DNA of 64,000 bases from Valencia hispanica (taxonomy: Eukaryota > Chordata > Actinopteri > Cyprinodontiformes > Valenciidae), in NCBI GenBank assembly GCA_963556495.2, contig OY747703.1:34149296-34213295 (forward strand). Direction: 5' to 3'. This document shows, one piece after another, positions 46,230 to 59,019 of this stretch (within the stretch, counting starts at the first letter, position 1; each line of letters begins with the position of its first letter). A program made the translations under genes and the position numbers. The notes beneath the pieces are model-generated. The model did not search any database and was not told the origin of the DNA. It was given only the letters and a program-made list of their open reading frames with translations.

Positions 46230-46770
46230 TGTAATGACCTGTTACAAGTTTCAGAGCTCAGCAAAGCACACAGAGAGTGAACTGCTGAAAGTCACGAATT
46301 ATATACTCATGGCCTCAGAAAATGAACTTCTGTCTATATGTGTCCTATTAAATATCAGTGCATTTTATTCAGTTGATCACAATGTTCACGAAGAGGGACT
46401 TGAGTATTTAGCATCTACAAGACCTGTTACTTCTTTATAATAATAAAGTTTATTGTCATTGCAGTGTAATACAACGTATAGGATACATTAAAAAGCTACT
46501 TTAGCATGTAGTTGGGATTAAGGGAACAATACTCTGCAGGGTTAGATCATATTTGTCGGACAGATTCCAGTTTGTTTATGTTAATAGAAGTATCCTTTAT
46601 TGTCCCTCAGTGGGGAAATTCTGGTGTACTAACAGCATAATAATAGATTTTTCTAACACACAAAGGTTATTTCTGGTGTAATACAAGGTTCAGTGCTTGA
46701 CTAATTCTCTTTACTGTATTTAAGAGATGTATCTATATACGTTTGATCAGATGATTGCAATTTCTGTTTG
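46230..46770 (+). pseudogene. Strongly decayed L2 reverse transcriptase, interrupted by retroposon tails
   Basis: SELLKVTNYILMASENELLS and VLLNISAFYSVDHNVHEE (46280-46400) align in order with the TALLK...LLDLSAAFDTVDHNIL region of L2 polymerases. LVIQGSVLD-like text at about 46680 follows. Two foreign pieces interrupt it: ATAATAATAAAGTTTATTG (46437-46460) and TCCTTTATTGTCCCTCAGTG (46590-46610), both typical retroposon 3' tails. Confidence 0.55.
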
Positions 46771-49484
46771 GAAGCACATTTTTTGGGTCGATTGGATTGA
46801 CAGCAGAGGGAAGTTAAAGAAATGGCAGTTTCAGAATTGGTGCAGCCCATTTTACACTTTAGAGTGGTCTGAAATCGTTATAAAAGATTATTCCACACTA
46901 GCTGACTGAAACTGTATGTAAATACATTAGCTAAAACCATTCTCTGTGGTAACTTGAATCAGGTGCCTGAACTTCTGATTAACTGCCTAAACACATATGG
47001 CTGGTTGCTATATTTGAGCTTCATGTCAAAGAGGCATATACATTTTTCCCTCTTTGCATATCTCTGTTTTAGTTATGGGTTATATTTCTCTAAACTGTGT
47101 CAACAGCATAAGAAAGTTGTTACCTGGGCTCAAAAATATTTAAATTCGGTTTTTGTTTAAAGAAAGGGGAAAAAATTAAGATCTTATATGATCACTTTCC
47201 CTCCACTCCATGTTATCTGGGTTCAAGACAACGTTATAAAAATACTACAGAAAACAAATTAGACAAAAAATGTAAGAAAAATTCTGACGTGTCATTTACC
47301 TAATAAATTACTTGAGCTGACTGAAAAAAAAACATTCATACAAATAATTCACAACTAGCTCACCAAGTAACTGCAAACTTTTTTTTTGTCGAAAGCATGC
47401 GCAAAAAGCAAGCACTGACAAATATTTCAACAGAGCTGTGGTGGCTGGGCTGAACCTGAAGTGGTTCCACAAATGAATTTCTGTTTAGCCTTATTCAGAC
47501 TTGTTCTGGCTCAGTTTTCTAGCAGCCGATCAATTTGAACTGCTTTGCAAAGACTTGCAGTCCCCCAGTGATTACAGAACACTGGTTGAAAACTAGTTGT
47601 GCGTCACCAATTGTGCAGATAGTTTCCAGGAATAAGCAATTACTGTGACTAGCTTCAAACCAACTCATCAGCAGCACTGCATTTTCTAAAGTCTGTAGAA
47701 AAGAAGCATAGCAACAATCTCATTTTTAGCTTTGACAGCAATCTGCGTTTAACAAAATACCCTAAAATAACTTTGCAGATACATTATACACCATCCTGGA
47801 GAAGAGAAGATAAATTGGGAAGATGTTTTGATAGGATTAGCATACTGTTAGTTGATCAGAGTCTTTCCTGTCTTGATTTCTCTCATAGTTCATGTTGTTA
47901 CGGCCCGTCACTTACTTTTGTGATAAATCTTTGAGTATGTGGTGGCACTGAGGTTTGACATGCAAAGGATCGGAGAAAAGTTGATTATGTGTAATTAGAT
48001 GATCAATCATAAAGTGAAAGCAAGTCATATCATGATTTATTACATTAAAAACTTAGGAATGGGTTATGCAGATCGGCCAAATCATGCCTCATTACCAACA
48101 ACACAGCCCTGAGGATAAATGTGGAGATTCTGAATGTGGGAATGCTAAAGGGCAAGTTTGCCCAAAACAACAACAAAAAGAAAACCATAAACACACATTT
48201 ACACTGAATCCAACATATAAAAATGGTTTTACAGAAATCAATTGAATAAGTGAATACATTACTACAACAAACCTAGAGAAATGTATAAACATGGACTATT
48301 GTGGCAAGTGTTTTTATTTATTTTTGATTTTGATTTGGTTATTTTCAGAGCTAAATGAAAACTGATTGGGGACATTTGGAATCTGACATCCAGTTTTACA
48401 TAAACTCCTGACTCCAACTCCCCCACTGTTGTTATTCAGGCCCAGGTTGGATTCGGTGTCCTTCAGCATATTATATTTGTATTTATTATGCTCAAATTCA
48501 TTATTCTTTTAACATGACATTTTCAGCTGTTTATGTGTGGTTTTAGTCATGTTGGAATTATAGTGAGAAATGTAAACTTTAAATATTTGTTTAATTAAAT
48601 ATTTTGTTTGTACACCTTTATTTACTGTTACTTTTACAGTTTCCAAATTGCTCAACTATGTGCCTTATTACTTATGTAACTGATATACATTTAGAACATA
48701 TACCAGCCCTAGTCGTCTTTAAACCTTCATAAGAAGTTGGTGTATGTAACTGGGCTAGGTGAGTAGATAGAAAGCTTGTAATGTAAATTTTTTCTGCTGT
48801 ACAGAAACATGGGAAGACATTATAGGAGATCATGTGTGAGACTGTTTAGCGAACTAAGGTTCTGGTAAACCTTTCAAAATGAGAGGACAGCATCTAGAAC
48901 TTCGGATAGGAGAGCTTTAATTATTTTAGTGTTGAGATGAAACCTAAACAATTACACCATATGTGTTCCAGAGGGATTCTTTTTTATCTTTAAGTGAAGC
49001 TCTATGTTGTCCTTCTACAGAACAAAACTAATGTAGTGTTTTTTGGGGACATTCATATTATTCCATAATTCCACTATTTTTTCTCTTTTCTGTTTAAAGG
49101 GCATGGCAGTTAAAAATCTGAATACGATTGCTTCTTAAAAAATGTATAAACGAATGCTGAATACTGCCTATTTTAAACCCCAACAGGGAAATTTCACCCC
49201 TGCAGGACTATAAAGGACATCCAAATGAATAAGAGGTCTGTGAGAAAGGAAATAAAAACAGAAAATCGCTCAGTAAAAAAGCTAACGGTTATTCAGATTT
49301 GCATGGCTATAGGAATATGAAAATACACAAGTGCCCCAATATATACATGTAAGCATACACCATAGCAAGGTTGCATACATATTAATGAAGTTAGGGCTCT
49401 GTTCTAGTGAAGATGCAAAAAAAGTAAGTGGATGTATATTGAAGGGAATATAACAACTAGTCCACATAAGCTGTAAATTGTACA
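46771..49484. other. Intergenic, nothing recognised
   Basis: AT-rich sequence between npnt and gstcd. May include unrecognisable old repeat. Confidence 0.45.
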
Positions 49485-49675
49485 TGGGGGACTTTGAACT
49501 ATTGCACTATATCATGGTCTTCAGGGAGCAGTGCTGGTTGTAAAGTCTGACAGCTGCATAGAGGAAGGACTTCATATACTGCTCCTTTCCACATTTAGGG
49601 TGCAATAGTTTGTCACTGAAAGAGCTTTTCAGTGGTGGAACCGTATCATGAATAGGATACCTGCTGATATCAATT
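49485..49675. repeat. LINE-derived fragment
   Basis: TCTTCAGGGAGCAGTGCTGG, TGTAAAGTCTGACAGCTGC and GAAGGACTTCATATACTGC with CACTGAAAGAGCTTTTCAG is a recurrent fish LINE-derived text. No usable frame is left. Confidence 0.45.
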
Positions 49676-51539
49676 TTAGCTTTTTTTCTATTTATCTAAA
49701 AGAAATATGATGCAAGAAGTTAAATATCATTGAAACAAGTTAAAAATTATTGAAAATGTTTCTAGTCTTGCTTACCGTTGGTCATTTATATTAGTAGCAG
49801 AGTCAACAGAAAGGTACTATGAGAGCAATTGCTGTGAAACAAAGACAAAATTATGATGGAAATGAGGTTTAAAATTGTATTCGGCAAGTTACAATAGCAA
49901 AGTTATTTCGATTAGTGCTGCTAGAGTTGCAAAAGCAGCAGTCTCTGTGCATATATTATAGAAATGGTAGACCCTTGCCATAACTCTAGTTTCCAAAAGG
50001 CTCCCTATCTTTCTAAATCAAGCACGACTCAAATGGGTAAAACAGAGCAAGTTTGCCTTACTCAATCATTTCAACCTTATTGTTACCTGTTGGATCTCAC
50101 TCTCTTGCAGCCTGAATAAAGGCAGACATGTCTAACATTTCTAGATTATTTTTAAAATAGCGTTCTACATCTCTGTGCGTTCTCTGAAAGCTAATACTTA
50201 ATATAGCTGTATTAGGCTATTTTTTGCTCAGAAAAAACATATACTCAAAAGTGTTGTTAGTGACAGCTGTTCTTCCTTTAAGATAATGTGTTCACTGATT
50301 GGAAAACGACTGACCAGCTCATCACCAATCATGGTCAAGTGAGCTGAAAATTGTTCGATCCTGGTTACCAGATGATCCTCGGTGCATTTCCATTTGCACA
50401 TACTGACCAAGACAAAAAAAAAAGAACATGAGCACAGAGATGGCAAGATTTAAGTGAATGTGAGTTTATAAGAAAACTATGCAAATCAAATAAAACAAAA
50501 TCTACTAAAAATGTTGGAAATTCAGTATAAAAGTAAAATTGCAAAAACATAATAAAAAGCAGCACAGTTTCTTACATGTGTTTCAGATGGTTTTGTTTTG
50601 CATGTTTACTTCATTAACAAAGCAACATAAACAACATACATGTCAATTTGGAGAGCTCTTAACAGCTTAATCACAAAAACAGGGGCCTAAATATAGAAAA
50701 ATGGACTGTTTGCAACACAGGGGTATTAGTGAAAAGAGAAAAGTAGGCTGGTCTGTAACAAACTGTTAGAACTTGAGCAGTTGAATTAGTTTGGTTGCAA
50801 AACCTTTTGAAAGCTAAATTATCTCATTATGGTGTTAACCTGAATAAATACTACTCACTGATTAAAGGGCTTTCTTCTTTGAAAACAATTTGCATCAAGT
50901 GTTAGTTTTCTTTTTCCTTCAGACAAAGCAAATGTTTCTGATTCAGCTTAGAAAATGGCTCTTTAAAAAAAAAGGTGATTGTTCAGTTTAAGTTTAAAAA
51001 TGATGAGCTTTTTAAACACATCAGCAGGATGCCCTCATTTAAAAGCTTAAGGAGGAGGATAAGAAAAAAACATATTTAGAAGTAAACTCAACTAATCCAC
51101 TCCACCTATTTTACAATAATAAAGAACCTTAGTGTACCTCCAGCATCTTGCCTTCATCTTAAATCAAGTTGAAGCCATTTCACAGATTTAGATGCCCTCT
51201 TTCTCATGCAGGCTTCTAGTAACGACACCTGCTCACTCTGTTCCTACTCCTGCCGTCACAAACAGGAACAGGGAGTCAGACGCCTCAATTTGAGAGAAAA
51301 ATCCCAGTCCTTGGAATGAGTTGTGTCTGTGGCCATTCACCTCAGGATAGACTGACTCTGCTGGCTGAATTCAGATGAGGAAAGATGCTGGAGACCTGCA
51401 TCTCCCTCGGATGCCGTCTTAGTGAAAGAAGCTGCACTGCCTCTCTGGCTAAGTTTTCAAGCAGCCAACACACAACACTAAAAGTGACAGCATTGTACTG
51501 TGCAGAACTGAACAAAACAAAACATATAGAATAAAGAAT
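49676..51539. other. Intergenic, nothing recognised
   Basis: AT-rich, with no supportable feature. Short ORFs lack recognisable motifs. Confidence 0.45.
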
Positions 51540-52190
51540 AAAGCACACCAAACGTTTTGGCACAAGCATTTACATTTTTCAACTTTTGTTTGATAGACCA
51601 ACACAAGGTAGAGTATATTTCTGAATTAGAAGAAAAATAGATATCTAGTTTCAAATCTTTTTCTAATACAGATCTAAAAAGTGTGATATGCACTTTTAGA
51701 AATTGAAAAGTATTCCACAACTGTAAACCTACCAAAACATGGCCACCTAAACGGACAGGCTAAACAAGGAAAGAATTACTCAGTGTAGCAGCCAAGAGGT
51801 CCATGATAACTCCTCAAGAGGTGCTCCAGAGGTCCACAGACAGGACAATTAACAGTCTTGAAGGTCACAAATTTGGTCTTTATAGAAGTCAGACAAGAAA
51901 ATGTTTTTATAAGAAAGTGATAAGAAGTCACATTTTCTCTTTGCTAAATACCATGTAGGGAACAATGCAAACGTATGGAAGAATGTATTAGAGTCTGAAC
52001 AGTCTAAAAAAAAGATACTGTAAACTTTTCAGATTTCTTTAACATAAAATAACATGCATGATTTTGCTATTACCTCACAATTAAGGACTCTATTGTCAGT
52101 TTATTATATGCAATCTAATTCATTTAGGTCTGTAGGTATAACATTTGAAAAAATTCAACAGATGTGAACACTTTTGCAAGGCATTGGACC
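51540..52190 (+). mobile_element. Decayed Tc1-like element
   Basis: Same family as 210-1480 and 57.2-58.1 kb but in the opposite orientation: GATAGACCAACACAAGG near the left, CCTACCAAAACATGGCC, GCAGCCAAGAGGTCCATG and GGTCCACAGACAGGACAATT inside, and ACACTTTTGCAAGGCATTG at the right. Only the transposase N-terminal half can be traced. It lies between npnt and the gstcd 3' end. Confidence 0.65.
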
Positions 52191-52670
52191 CATTTACATC
52201 TCTTTTTTATAAGAAATGTTCAGGTTGTCTACAGGATCACAAAAAGTCCTTAATTTAATCTGAAATATTTGTAGTGTAAAGCGGCTTTCCAACTCTAAAG
52301 GTGCTTCTCTCTTACTCTTATTAAACACACAGAAGTGGAGGTGGGGTAGTACTGAGGGTATTCCTTATCTCATCTTTACCCACAGATGAGTCTTATAGCA
52401 CTGCATTTCTCCTGCAGTTAATCAGAAGGAATTGACTGCAGGGTGCTTACACAGATTGGCTGCTAGTGTGGACGTATGGTTTTTGGTTTTAATTAACAAT
52501 GTGAGTGTAAAATTCCTGATGCTGCTGTGTACAAGGACAGCTTGATCACACAGTGTAAGCAAAAACACAATCATGACACTGTAAATCGGTGGCCAACTGC
52601 AGACAGAGCAGCTCTAACAAATTCCCTTTTTACAAAAAAAACTCCACCTTACATCCTTTTTGCTTGTGAA

Positions 52671-52676
52671 TTTATT
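52671..52676 (-). terminator. candidate polyadenylation signal of the probable GSTCD gene
   Basis: AATAAA on the minus strand, about 170 nt beyond the stop codon at 52846. Other AT-rich hexamers occur nearby, so the actual cleavage site is uncertain. Confidence 0.35.
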
Positions 52677-52845
52677 TTTAAAATGTGGATTAAAAAAACT
52701 GTTTAACATTTTCCAATTTTTATAAAACAAAGACTGCATGAAAACACAAAGGCATTTAAAAGAAATGCTTCAGCCATGTGATACTTTACATAAATTGTAA
52801 CGATTCTTGTGATGCTCAGCTGTGCAGTAGAGCTCACAGTTCTGA

Positions 52846-53018
52846 TTATGCATCGATGTGTCCAACTGGCTCTGCAGTCCTCTGCGGTGGCCTTCCCACC
52901 AACATGTTGTTCTTCGGGGAACAGCTTTCAGGCTCCATAGTCATCACCTGCACTGAGTATCCATGAGTCTCTGCAGCCCAAGCCCGATCCAAGTCCACCA
53001 AGCCCATGCAGTGTTTCC
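52846..53018 (-). CDS. gstcd: last coding exon, probable GSTCD C-terminus
   Basis: This minus-strand exon has the acceptor TTTGTACCAATGCAG and a stop TAA at 52846. It encodes KHCMGLVDLDRAWAAE, THGYSVQVMTMEPESC, SPKNNMLVGRPPQ and RTAEPVGHIDA. It begins in phase 1 and joins exactly to the exon at 55489-55558 (...RRLIG|KHCMG...). GSTCD couples a GST C-terminal-like region to a methyltransferase-like C-terminal domain, and its molecular role is poorly defined. In other vertebrates GSTCD lies just upstream of NPNT on the same strand, as here, with about 13.9 kb between this stop and the npnt ATG. The identity rests on that synteny and the exon structure; I could not align it. Confidence 0.72.
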
Positions 53019-53208
53019 CTGCATTGGTACAAATCAAAAATGATAACATTGTTTACCATCAAATATTTAAAGATAATCAAGATAACACACACTTTGTGTT
53101 TAAAATTCCAAAGAAATCCAGGCTCTCCATCATGACCAATTAAGTCTTAAACTGAGTGATGATTAAAGGCAAATGCGGAAATCTAATTGTTTTATAAGTG
53201 TCTGGAGA

Positions 53209-53223
53209 GGGGGGGGGGGGGGG
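53209..53223. repeat. G15 homopolymer in the last GSTCD intron
   Basis: Fifteen consecutive G on the plus strand, about 190 nt upstream of the last-exon acceptor in transcript terms, where it appears as C15. Confidence 0.9.
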
Positions 53224-54784
53224 AGGAGACTAGTCATAATATCTATCACTAATTTTGTAAGTTTGCTTATTTACAAAATAATGTCTCCTATTTTATTTAG
53301 AAAGACAGAATATCAACCAATGAACAAAGCCAAACCAATTTGCTTGTCACTCAAGAAAATAAGTATTTGATTACTGAGCAAATAATGACTTGTGTGCTGG
53401 ACATGTCTGGCTTGAATGATCATTTTGGAATAAGAATCTTTTAGGCTTTGTGACATCTGTTCTTCAGTCCTTTAGTGTTGAGGCTGAAAAAAAGACTCTT
53501 GCTCAAGATTGTATAGTAAAGTAACTCATTCATTGGCAATAAAGTTACCCTGAATGCCTGGTCAAAAATTTGCCCCAATGTATGATGTTTTGACTTCCGT
53601 ACTAATGTAGGGACCAAGTTATTCAGATCATACTTGGCATTTCTCTTCTTCCAAACACAGTAGGTTGATTGAATAACGAAGAGCGAAACATGCTCCCTAT
53701 GCCCTTTGACTGCTCTCTGTTCCGACCCATGTTGGTGAAGTGATTGGGATGAAACAAACTCATTCAGTGGACAGGTGTGCTTTATAGATATTTGTTGAGA
53801 TCAGGACCATCTCCATAGAATAATTTATTTGTATTATTTTTGGTATATCAAAATACACCAAAGGAGCTGGTCTGTGGAGGATCAAAAGCCTATTTAACTC
53901 AACTTTAAACTTATGTAATGTGTTTATTTGTGTATATTTGGTTGATATTCAGTCTCTTCACAAAAAAAATTCAACTCTGACTTAAATTGACACTGTTCAT
54001 TGTCATGTTGCCTTGATGGTCAAAGCCGACTAGAGGGCTTAGGAAAGAAAAGAAGAAAATGTTTTGTAATCTGATGGAAGAGAGTAGTGACAGGTGGTGT
54101 CAGATACATTTTAAAAGGCTTCAGAATGATGAGACACTGGGGAGCTTTTCTGATTTAATGAAGCTTTGATCAAATGGAATGCTATCAACTTGAAAAAGGG
54201 TACTTAACATAATGAAAACAGCTCTCAGTAAATATTCAGCACAGAAGTGGAGATTTCACACTTTCATCAAAAAGTGACTGATCTGGCAGCTGCTCATTTC
54301 ATTTAATTCCTGGGTCAAATGTTTTTAACACATCTCACAATTTTAAGGCTCCATAGCGAGGTGGTCTCAAAATGTAAAAAAAAAAAGACACTTTTACAGT
54401 GTTAGGTATCTGTAAAATAGAATACATCTTTTTTGTCATCCAGACTGGAAAATTACCAACATACACAAACTAACAACGTTGAAAGGACTTAATTGTATAT
54501 TTTTTAAAAAAGTCTACAGCTAAAAGTCATGTTTAACTACATCATATTGATGTTTATCGTGTTGCACTACAAAATAAAATTATTCAAACTGACATAGAAT
54601 GAACAAAATTGAGTTGACTGAGGTATTTATTTAATTTGGACTAATAATTTATTCAAAGCAGAACTACAACAAATTTAACACGTCTCACAAAAAAGCCAAT
54701 AAATGAATTAAAGTAAAAAACTTAAGGTCCAACTACATGAAATGTAGTGTCTTTTATCTAATTTAAAATAATTATGAGTTAAAA
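53224..54784. other. Last GSTCD intron, nothing recognised
   Basis: AT-rich intronic sequence. No further exon found between the 70-nt exon and the last exon. Confidence 0.45.
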
Positions 54785-55080
54785 TAAATGCAAGGAAGCC
54801 AGGGTTCAGCATGGGCCCAAACGCAGACGAAGGCAAGATACAAAGTGGTTTATTATGATGATAAGGATGATAATGATGATGACGAGATACCACACTGACA
54901 CGAACCAGAAGGAGGGATACCAGGGAGAGAGACAGTATGATCCAACAGGGAGTGAGAGGAGGTGAAGGGCTTAAATACACAAGAAATGAGGATCAGATGT
55001 GACTGGGATTGGAGACAGGTACAGACAATGATTAGCCAAGGAGTGAACAGGACAGAGTGCTGAGGTTCTGACACAAAATT
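54785..55080 (-). repeat. Probable dispersed fish repeat
   Basis: GCAGACGAAGGCAAGATAC, CAAAGTGGTTTATTATGATG, a GAT-rich stretch, GGGCTTAAATACACAAG and CCAAGGAGTGAACAGGAC match in order the reverse of the repeat at 41215-41535. It lies in the last GSTCD intron; family not assigned. Confidence 0.4.
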
Positions 55081-55488
55081 TTAGACTAAACTGAATTAAA
55101 ATGAAGTTGATTGAATTAATTTGAATCAGGAAAACTCTTAACGTATTTAAGACATTCTAGGGCATAAAATTGATATGATCTTTTTAATGACTCTGCAGAA
55201 ACCTTTTATAAAGAGAGTTTAAGAATCAATCCCAGACAAGAGGAAAGAAAAAAATATCTCGTGGAACAAATAACACAAAATACTTGATATCTGAAACAAA
55301 CAACCGGGGGGGAAAAGATTCAAGAAAGTTAAGGAAATGGCTGCAAAACTTGTTCACGGTTCAGCATGATAAATAATGATAGAAACTAAAAGAACAGTAG
55401 GAATCCTTATACTGCAGTGCCTGAATGTTTGCATTATACAAGCAACACATCACATAGATGAGATTAAAGAGGAGATTATGAACAGTAC

Positions 55489-55558
55489 CAATGAGGCGCC
55501 TCTCAGGTGGTAGCTGGACTGCAGTCTGATCTGCAAAGCGGCAGAGGATCATGTGTTC
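55489..55558 (-). CDS. gstcd: penultimate exon, probable GSTCD
   Basis: This 70-nt minus-strand exon has the acceptor TGTATTTCCCAG and the donor ATTG then GTACTG. It encodes EHMILCRFADQTAV and QLPPERRLI plus the first base of a glycine codon. Joining to the last exon gives ERRLIGKHCMGLVDLDRA with no frame break. Codons are GC-rich in third position relative to the AT-rich flanks, as expected for coding sequence. The donor is usable but not ideal (C at +4, T at +5). Confidence 0.7.
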
Positions 55559-57239
55559 CTGGGAAATACAGATGTAAAATATTTGCTGAATTTAGAAATA
55601 CTAATTACCTTGTTTGATCAACTTTTTAAAACCACACATCTCACGGCTGCAACATTGGCATGCATTTGACATTTAAAGAATTCAGTGAATCCAACATGGA
55701 TGAATGGATTAGTTCTGTTTGTCTATTCCTCCTACTTTAGCCTACACCTGGTTGAATGAAGCAGATTGCGGCATGTTTCGGCTGTGAGACAGAGAACATT
55801 CTTAGTTGATCACATGGTTAAGTACAATAAGCGAGGAATTGACACAAACAGTATCTGATGTCTGTTTTAGCCACATTTTCATATGAGTTTGTGTTTTCTG
55901 GACCCAAATATCTAACTAAATTTTAGACTATTCCTCTGAAAATATAGGAATAGCCTGTTGTCATGGAAAAAATTGATTGCAGAGAGAAAGTAGTAATTCT
56001 TTTGTCAAGCATGTATCCTAACAATCATCTTATTAGACTTGCCTAGCAACCTTGGAGTCAAAACAAGCAAAGTCCACCAGACGAGACTGGAGACTTGGCT
56101 AGGCTTTCTAAATCTGTATAAACAGTGGCGAAAAGTGACATTAAAATCTCACTGGGGTACTTAGCTCAGTGATGAGGGAACGTTCTTGAAAATGAGATGT
56201 CTTATCTTGATGCATCGTAAATCTGCCAGCTCATAAAAGCTTAACATACCTTGACATGGTTATTTTTACACACACAAAATCAAAGTCAGCGCACCCAAAC
56301 CTCCGGCTCCAACATTAGCAGCCAGACTCGCTAACAAGCCTACATTAGTGGTGGTTGCCATGTACAAACCCCAGGAGTCACTCTGTCTGCCTTTCCATAT
56401 TACATGTCATTAGATGTTCTGACAAGGATCCAACTCGCAGCTGTTTGTTTGCTCGTAATCATTTCCAGGTGACATATTTTTAATTCATATGTTTGTTAAA
56501 AATAGTTACCACATTGGAAATAACACAACTGCCGTACCCAGAGTGAAATATGTGCATCCCTGTCAGATCTTCAAACAGACCACATGAACCCAGGTAATTT
56601 ATTTTCAAACAAAGGAGAAGCTTTTCCGTTCTAGGCTTTTCCCTGCGAATGGTTCATGTAACAAGGGATTCAGCCGAGCAGTAAGTCATCTCTAACCTTC
56701 CTTTACTTTAATTGATCCCATTTTTCACAGTGCAAGGTAAATGCTGAATGCAAGGCCACAAAACAGAGCAGGTCCTTTAAGTTTGAGTTGAGCACCAACA
56801 CCTCACACCATTAACCCTTTATTTCACAAGCATCTGTCAGCGTCCTGTCGTTTGCTTTAACTACTTTCGGTTCACAAGGACAACGGTGGTTCTGCTGTAA
56901 AACAAGATAAGTGGGTGTGTGGGAGCAGAAAACACAGGGAACAATGTTCTCTGTGCTCAGCCAAAATAAAGAAGAAACTGTTGAAAGAGAAAAAGCGTGG
57001 TGATTTAGGTTTAAAGATTTTTACAGTTATGGAGTTCCATAATCAGAATCGTATATGTTGTGTTGGTTTATTTATGTCATTTTGCTTAATTTTGTTTTTG
57101 CTCACAGTGAAAAAACAAAAATCACAACTAGAAAACTTACATAACCTATTCACTTTGCTACAGTATCTTACAATAGTATTCATACTGTTTAAAGTTTTTT
57201 GTAATTGTAATTAGTTTCACAATGAGGATGGTGTGTTAG
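55559..57239. other. GSTCD intron, nothing recognised
   Basis: AT-rich. The 99-codon plus-strand ORF at 56915-57214 has no recognisable domain and no splice or promoter support. Confidence 0.45.
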
Positions 57240-58072
57240 GGTGATGTGGAGAGTTAGTATGCCACCAAAAATAGTTTTTCACATGTAGGCCAAAAAGTTA
57301 CATTTTGGTCCGTCTGACCGGAGCACCTTCTTCCACTTGTTTGGTTTGTCCCCTCATGCCTGAAACCAAACTTTTAATAGGACATCTGATTGTGTTCTTT
57401 AAAATTTTCCTTTTTTTCTTGCGACTCAACCATAAGGGTTATATTTACGGAGTGCATGATTACTAGTTGTCCTGCCAACAGATTCTCCCACCTGAGCCGT
57501 TTAGCTCTTCAACTCCGCCAGAGTTTCCATCCGCCTCTTGGCTGCTTCTCTAATTAATGCGCTCCTTGCCCAGCCTGTCATGTATGTGATTCTAGACCAT
57601 GTCTTGGTAGGTTTGCGGTGGTGTCATATTTTTTCCCCATTTTCTGATGGACTGAACAGTGCTCTGTAAGCTTTTCAAATATTTGGATATAGTTCTATGA
57701 TAGAAAACCCTGCAACAAACCACTCCACAACTTCAACCTTTACATATCTGCTTTGTTTCTTTGTGTTCATGATGCTGTTTGTTCACAGCAGTTATCTAAC
57801 AAACCTCTCAGACCTTCGCAGAACAGCTACATTTACACCAGATGAAATCACAGACAAGTTGACTCTTTCTACTGATAGCAACTAATAATATTGAGTTACA
57901 TTTATGGGCATCAGCAGAAAGGGGGTGAATATATAGATTTGTACAAAAAACAAACAATGAAAACCTTGCGGTCCTTTCTATGTCACAACCACAAATTAAA
58001 CTGTGTGATTGTAATGTGTCAGAATGTGGAAAGGTTGAAGGGGCATGAATACTTTTGCAAGGCACTGTATAC
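57240..58072 (-). mobile_element. Decayed Tc1-like element in a GSTCD intron
   Basis: TTTTGGTCCGTCTGACCGG and GCACCTTCTTCCACTTG, then CAACAGATTCTCCCACCTG, CCGCCTCTTGGCTGCTTCTC, GACCATGTCTTGGTAGG and ATGATGCTGTTTGTTCACAG, ending GAATACTTTTGCAAGGCAC. This is the reverse-complement order of a fish Tc1 transposase. The reading frame is lost throughout. It begins about 130 bp from the candidate GSTCD exon at 58201. Confidence 0.7.
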
Positions 58073-58200
58073 TATTTCCTTTGCAAATCAGTCCATGTAG
58101 GGATCGGATTCTTGCTCTGCACCAAGGAAGAGAAGCTGGCTCAGTGTTTTGACACATCAACCTGAGGTTGCCATGGTTAGGACCTGCAGCTACTTTACAC

Positions 58201-58337
58201 AGATTTCCCCTTCGGGGGCTCTGACAGGTTCCATAGATCACTTTGGGACAGCCTCTCCCCAAAGAGCAGCAGTGTGTCTGTGCTGAGCGATAAAGGCTTG
58301 AGTGGCTGGAGGGTGTGAGTTCGTCCCATGTAAGAGT
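58201..58337 (-). CDS. gstcd: probable upstream GSTCD exon
   Basis: This 137-nt minus-strand candidate follows the acceptor CAAATCTTATGCAG. It encodes SYMGRTHTLQPLKPL, SLSTDTLLLFGERL and SQSDLWNLSEPPKGKS in the frame that leaves phase 0 at its end. The next exon then reads on as KGKS|EHMILCRF. Third positions favour G/C and the composition looks like a folded protein. The weakness is the donor: the frame requires TCT|GTGTAAAG, a poor match to GTRAGT. A different, longer ORF on the same strand here (57996-58343) is in another frame and runs into repeat sequence, so I regard it as a shadow. Confidence 0.5.
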
Positions 58338-59019
58338 CTGCATAAGATTTGTTCACCAAGACAGAGATCAGTGTAAAGATTGCGTTAACTCTATTAACGC
58401 CTGATTAAAAGATAGAAAAAAAAGTTTTGCTTGCCAGAACCATGTGAATCGTTCAAAATAAAGAAATTAACAAATTATTTTCACCTGGTCTGACCATATA
58501 ACACTTAACACTATTATATTTTTAAGCAAAATAATTGAGTTCAGGCTTGCTAGTAATTATCAACAACACAAATATAATGTTTTACTTTTTAAAATAATAA
58601 AGCATTCGTATATTTTGGATTGTATATTATGTGTGAAACCTAAACTAACCATTTCTCAAGTTGCTTGTCATTTCTGAGTCTTATCTAACTGATTTACTGA
58701 CGTACTGTTGACATATACAGAATAAGAATATATTCACCATTTAACGGGTCAATGATTTGTTGTTCAGGCATGTGAAACTAAAACGTTCTCTACCACTGAA
58801 TATTTTGCCGGTGTTTTTCCACTTTGGTTAATGTAAGACTTCAGTAGGTATCAAACTATGAGAAGAATAAACCAACGAGTGTATTGATGAAGATCTTTAA
58901 CAATAACTTCGCAGCTAGTGAAGGCTTCTGCCTATATAAACATTTCATAAATTTGTCCTTGGTATTTTATATTAAGAAAAAAAGAATTATGGAAAATGTA
59001 TTCACACTGTAAAGCATAC

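Noticed and set aside
57996..58343. 115-codon minus-strand ORF overlapping the candidate gstcd exon
   Set aside because: It is in a different frame from the splice-consistent one and runs into the Tc1 relic, so it is taken as a shadow.
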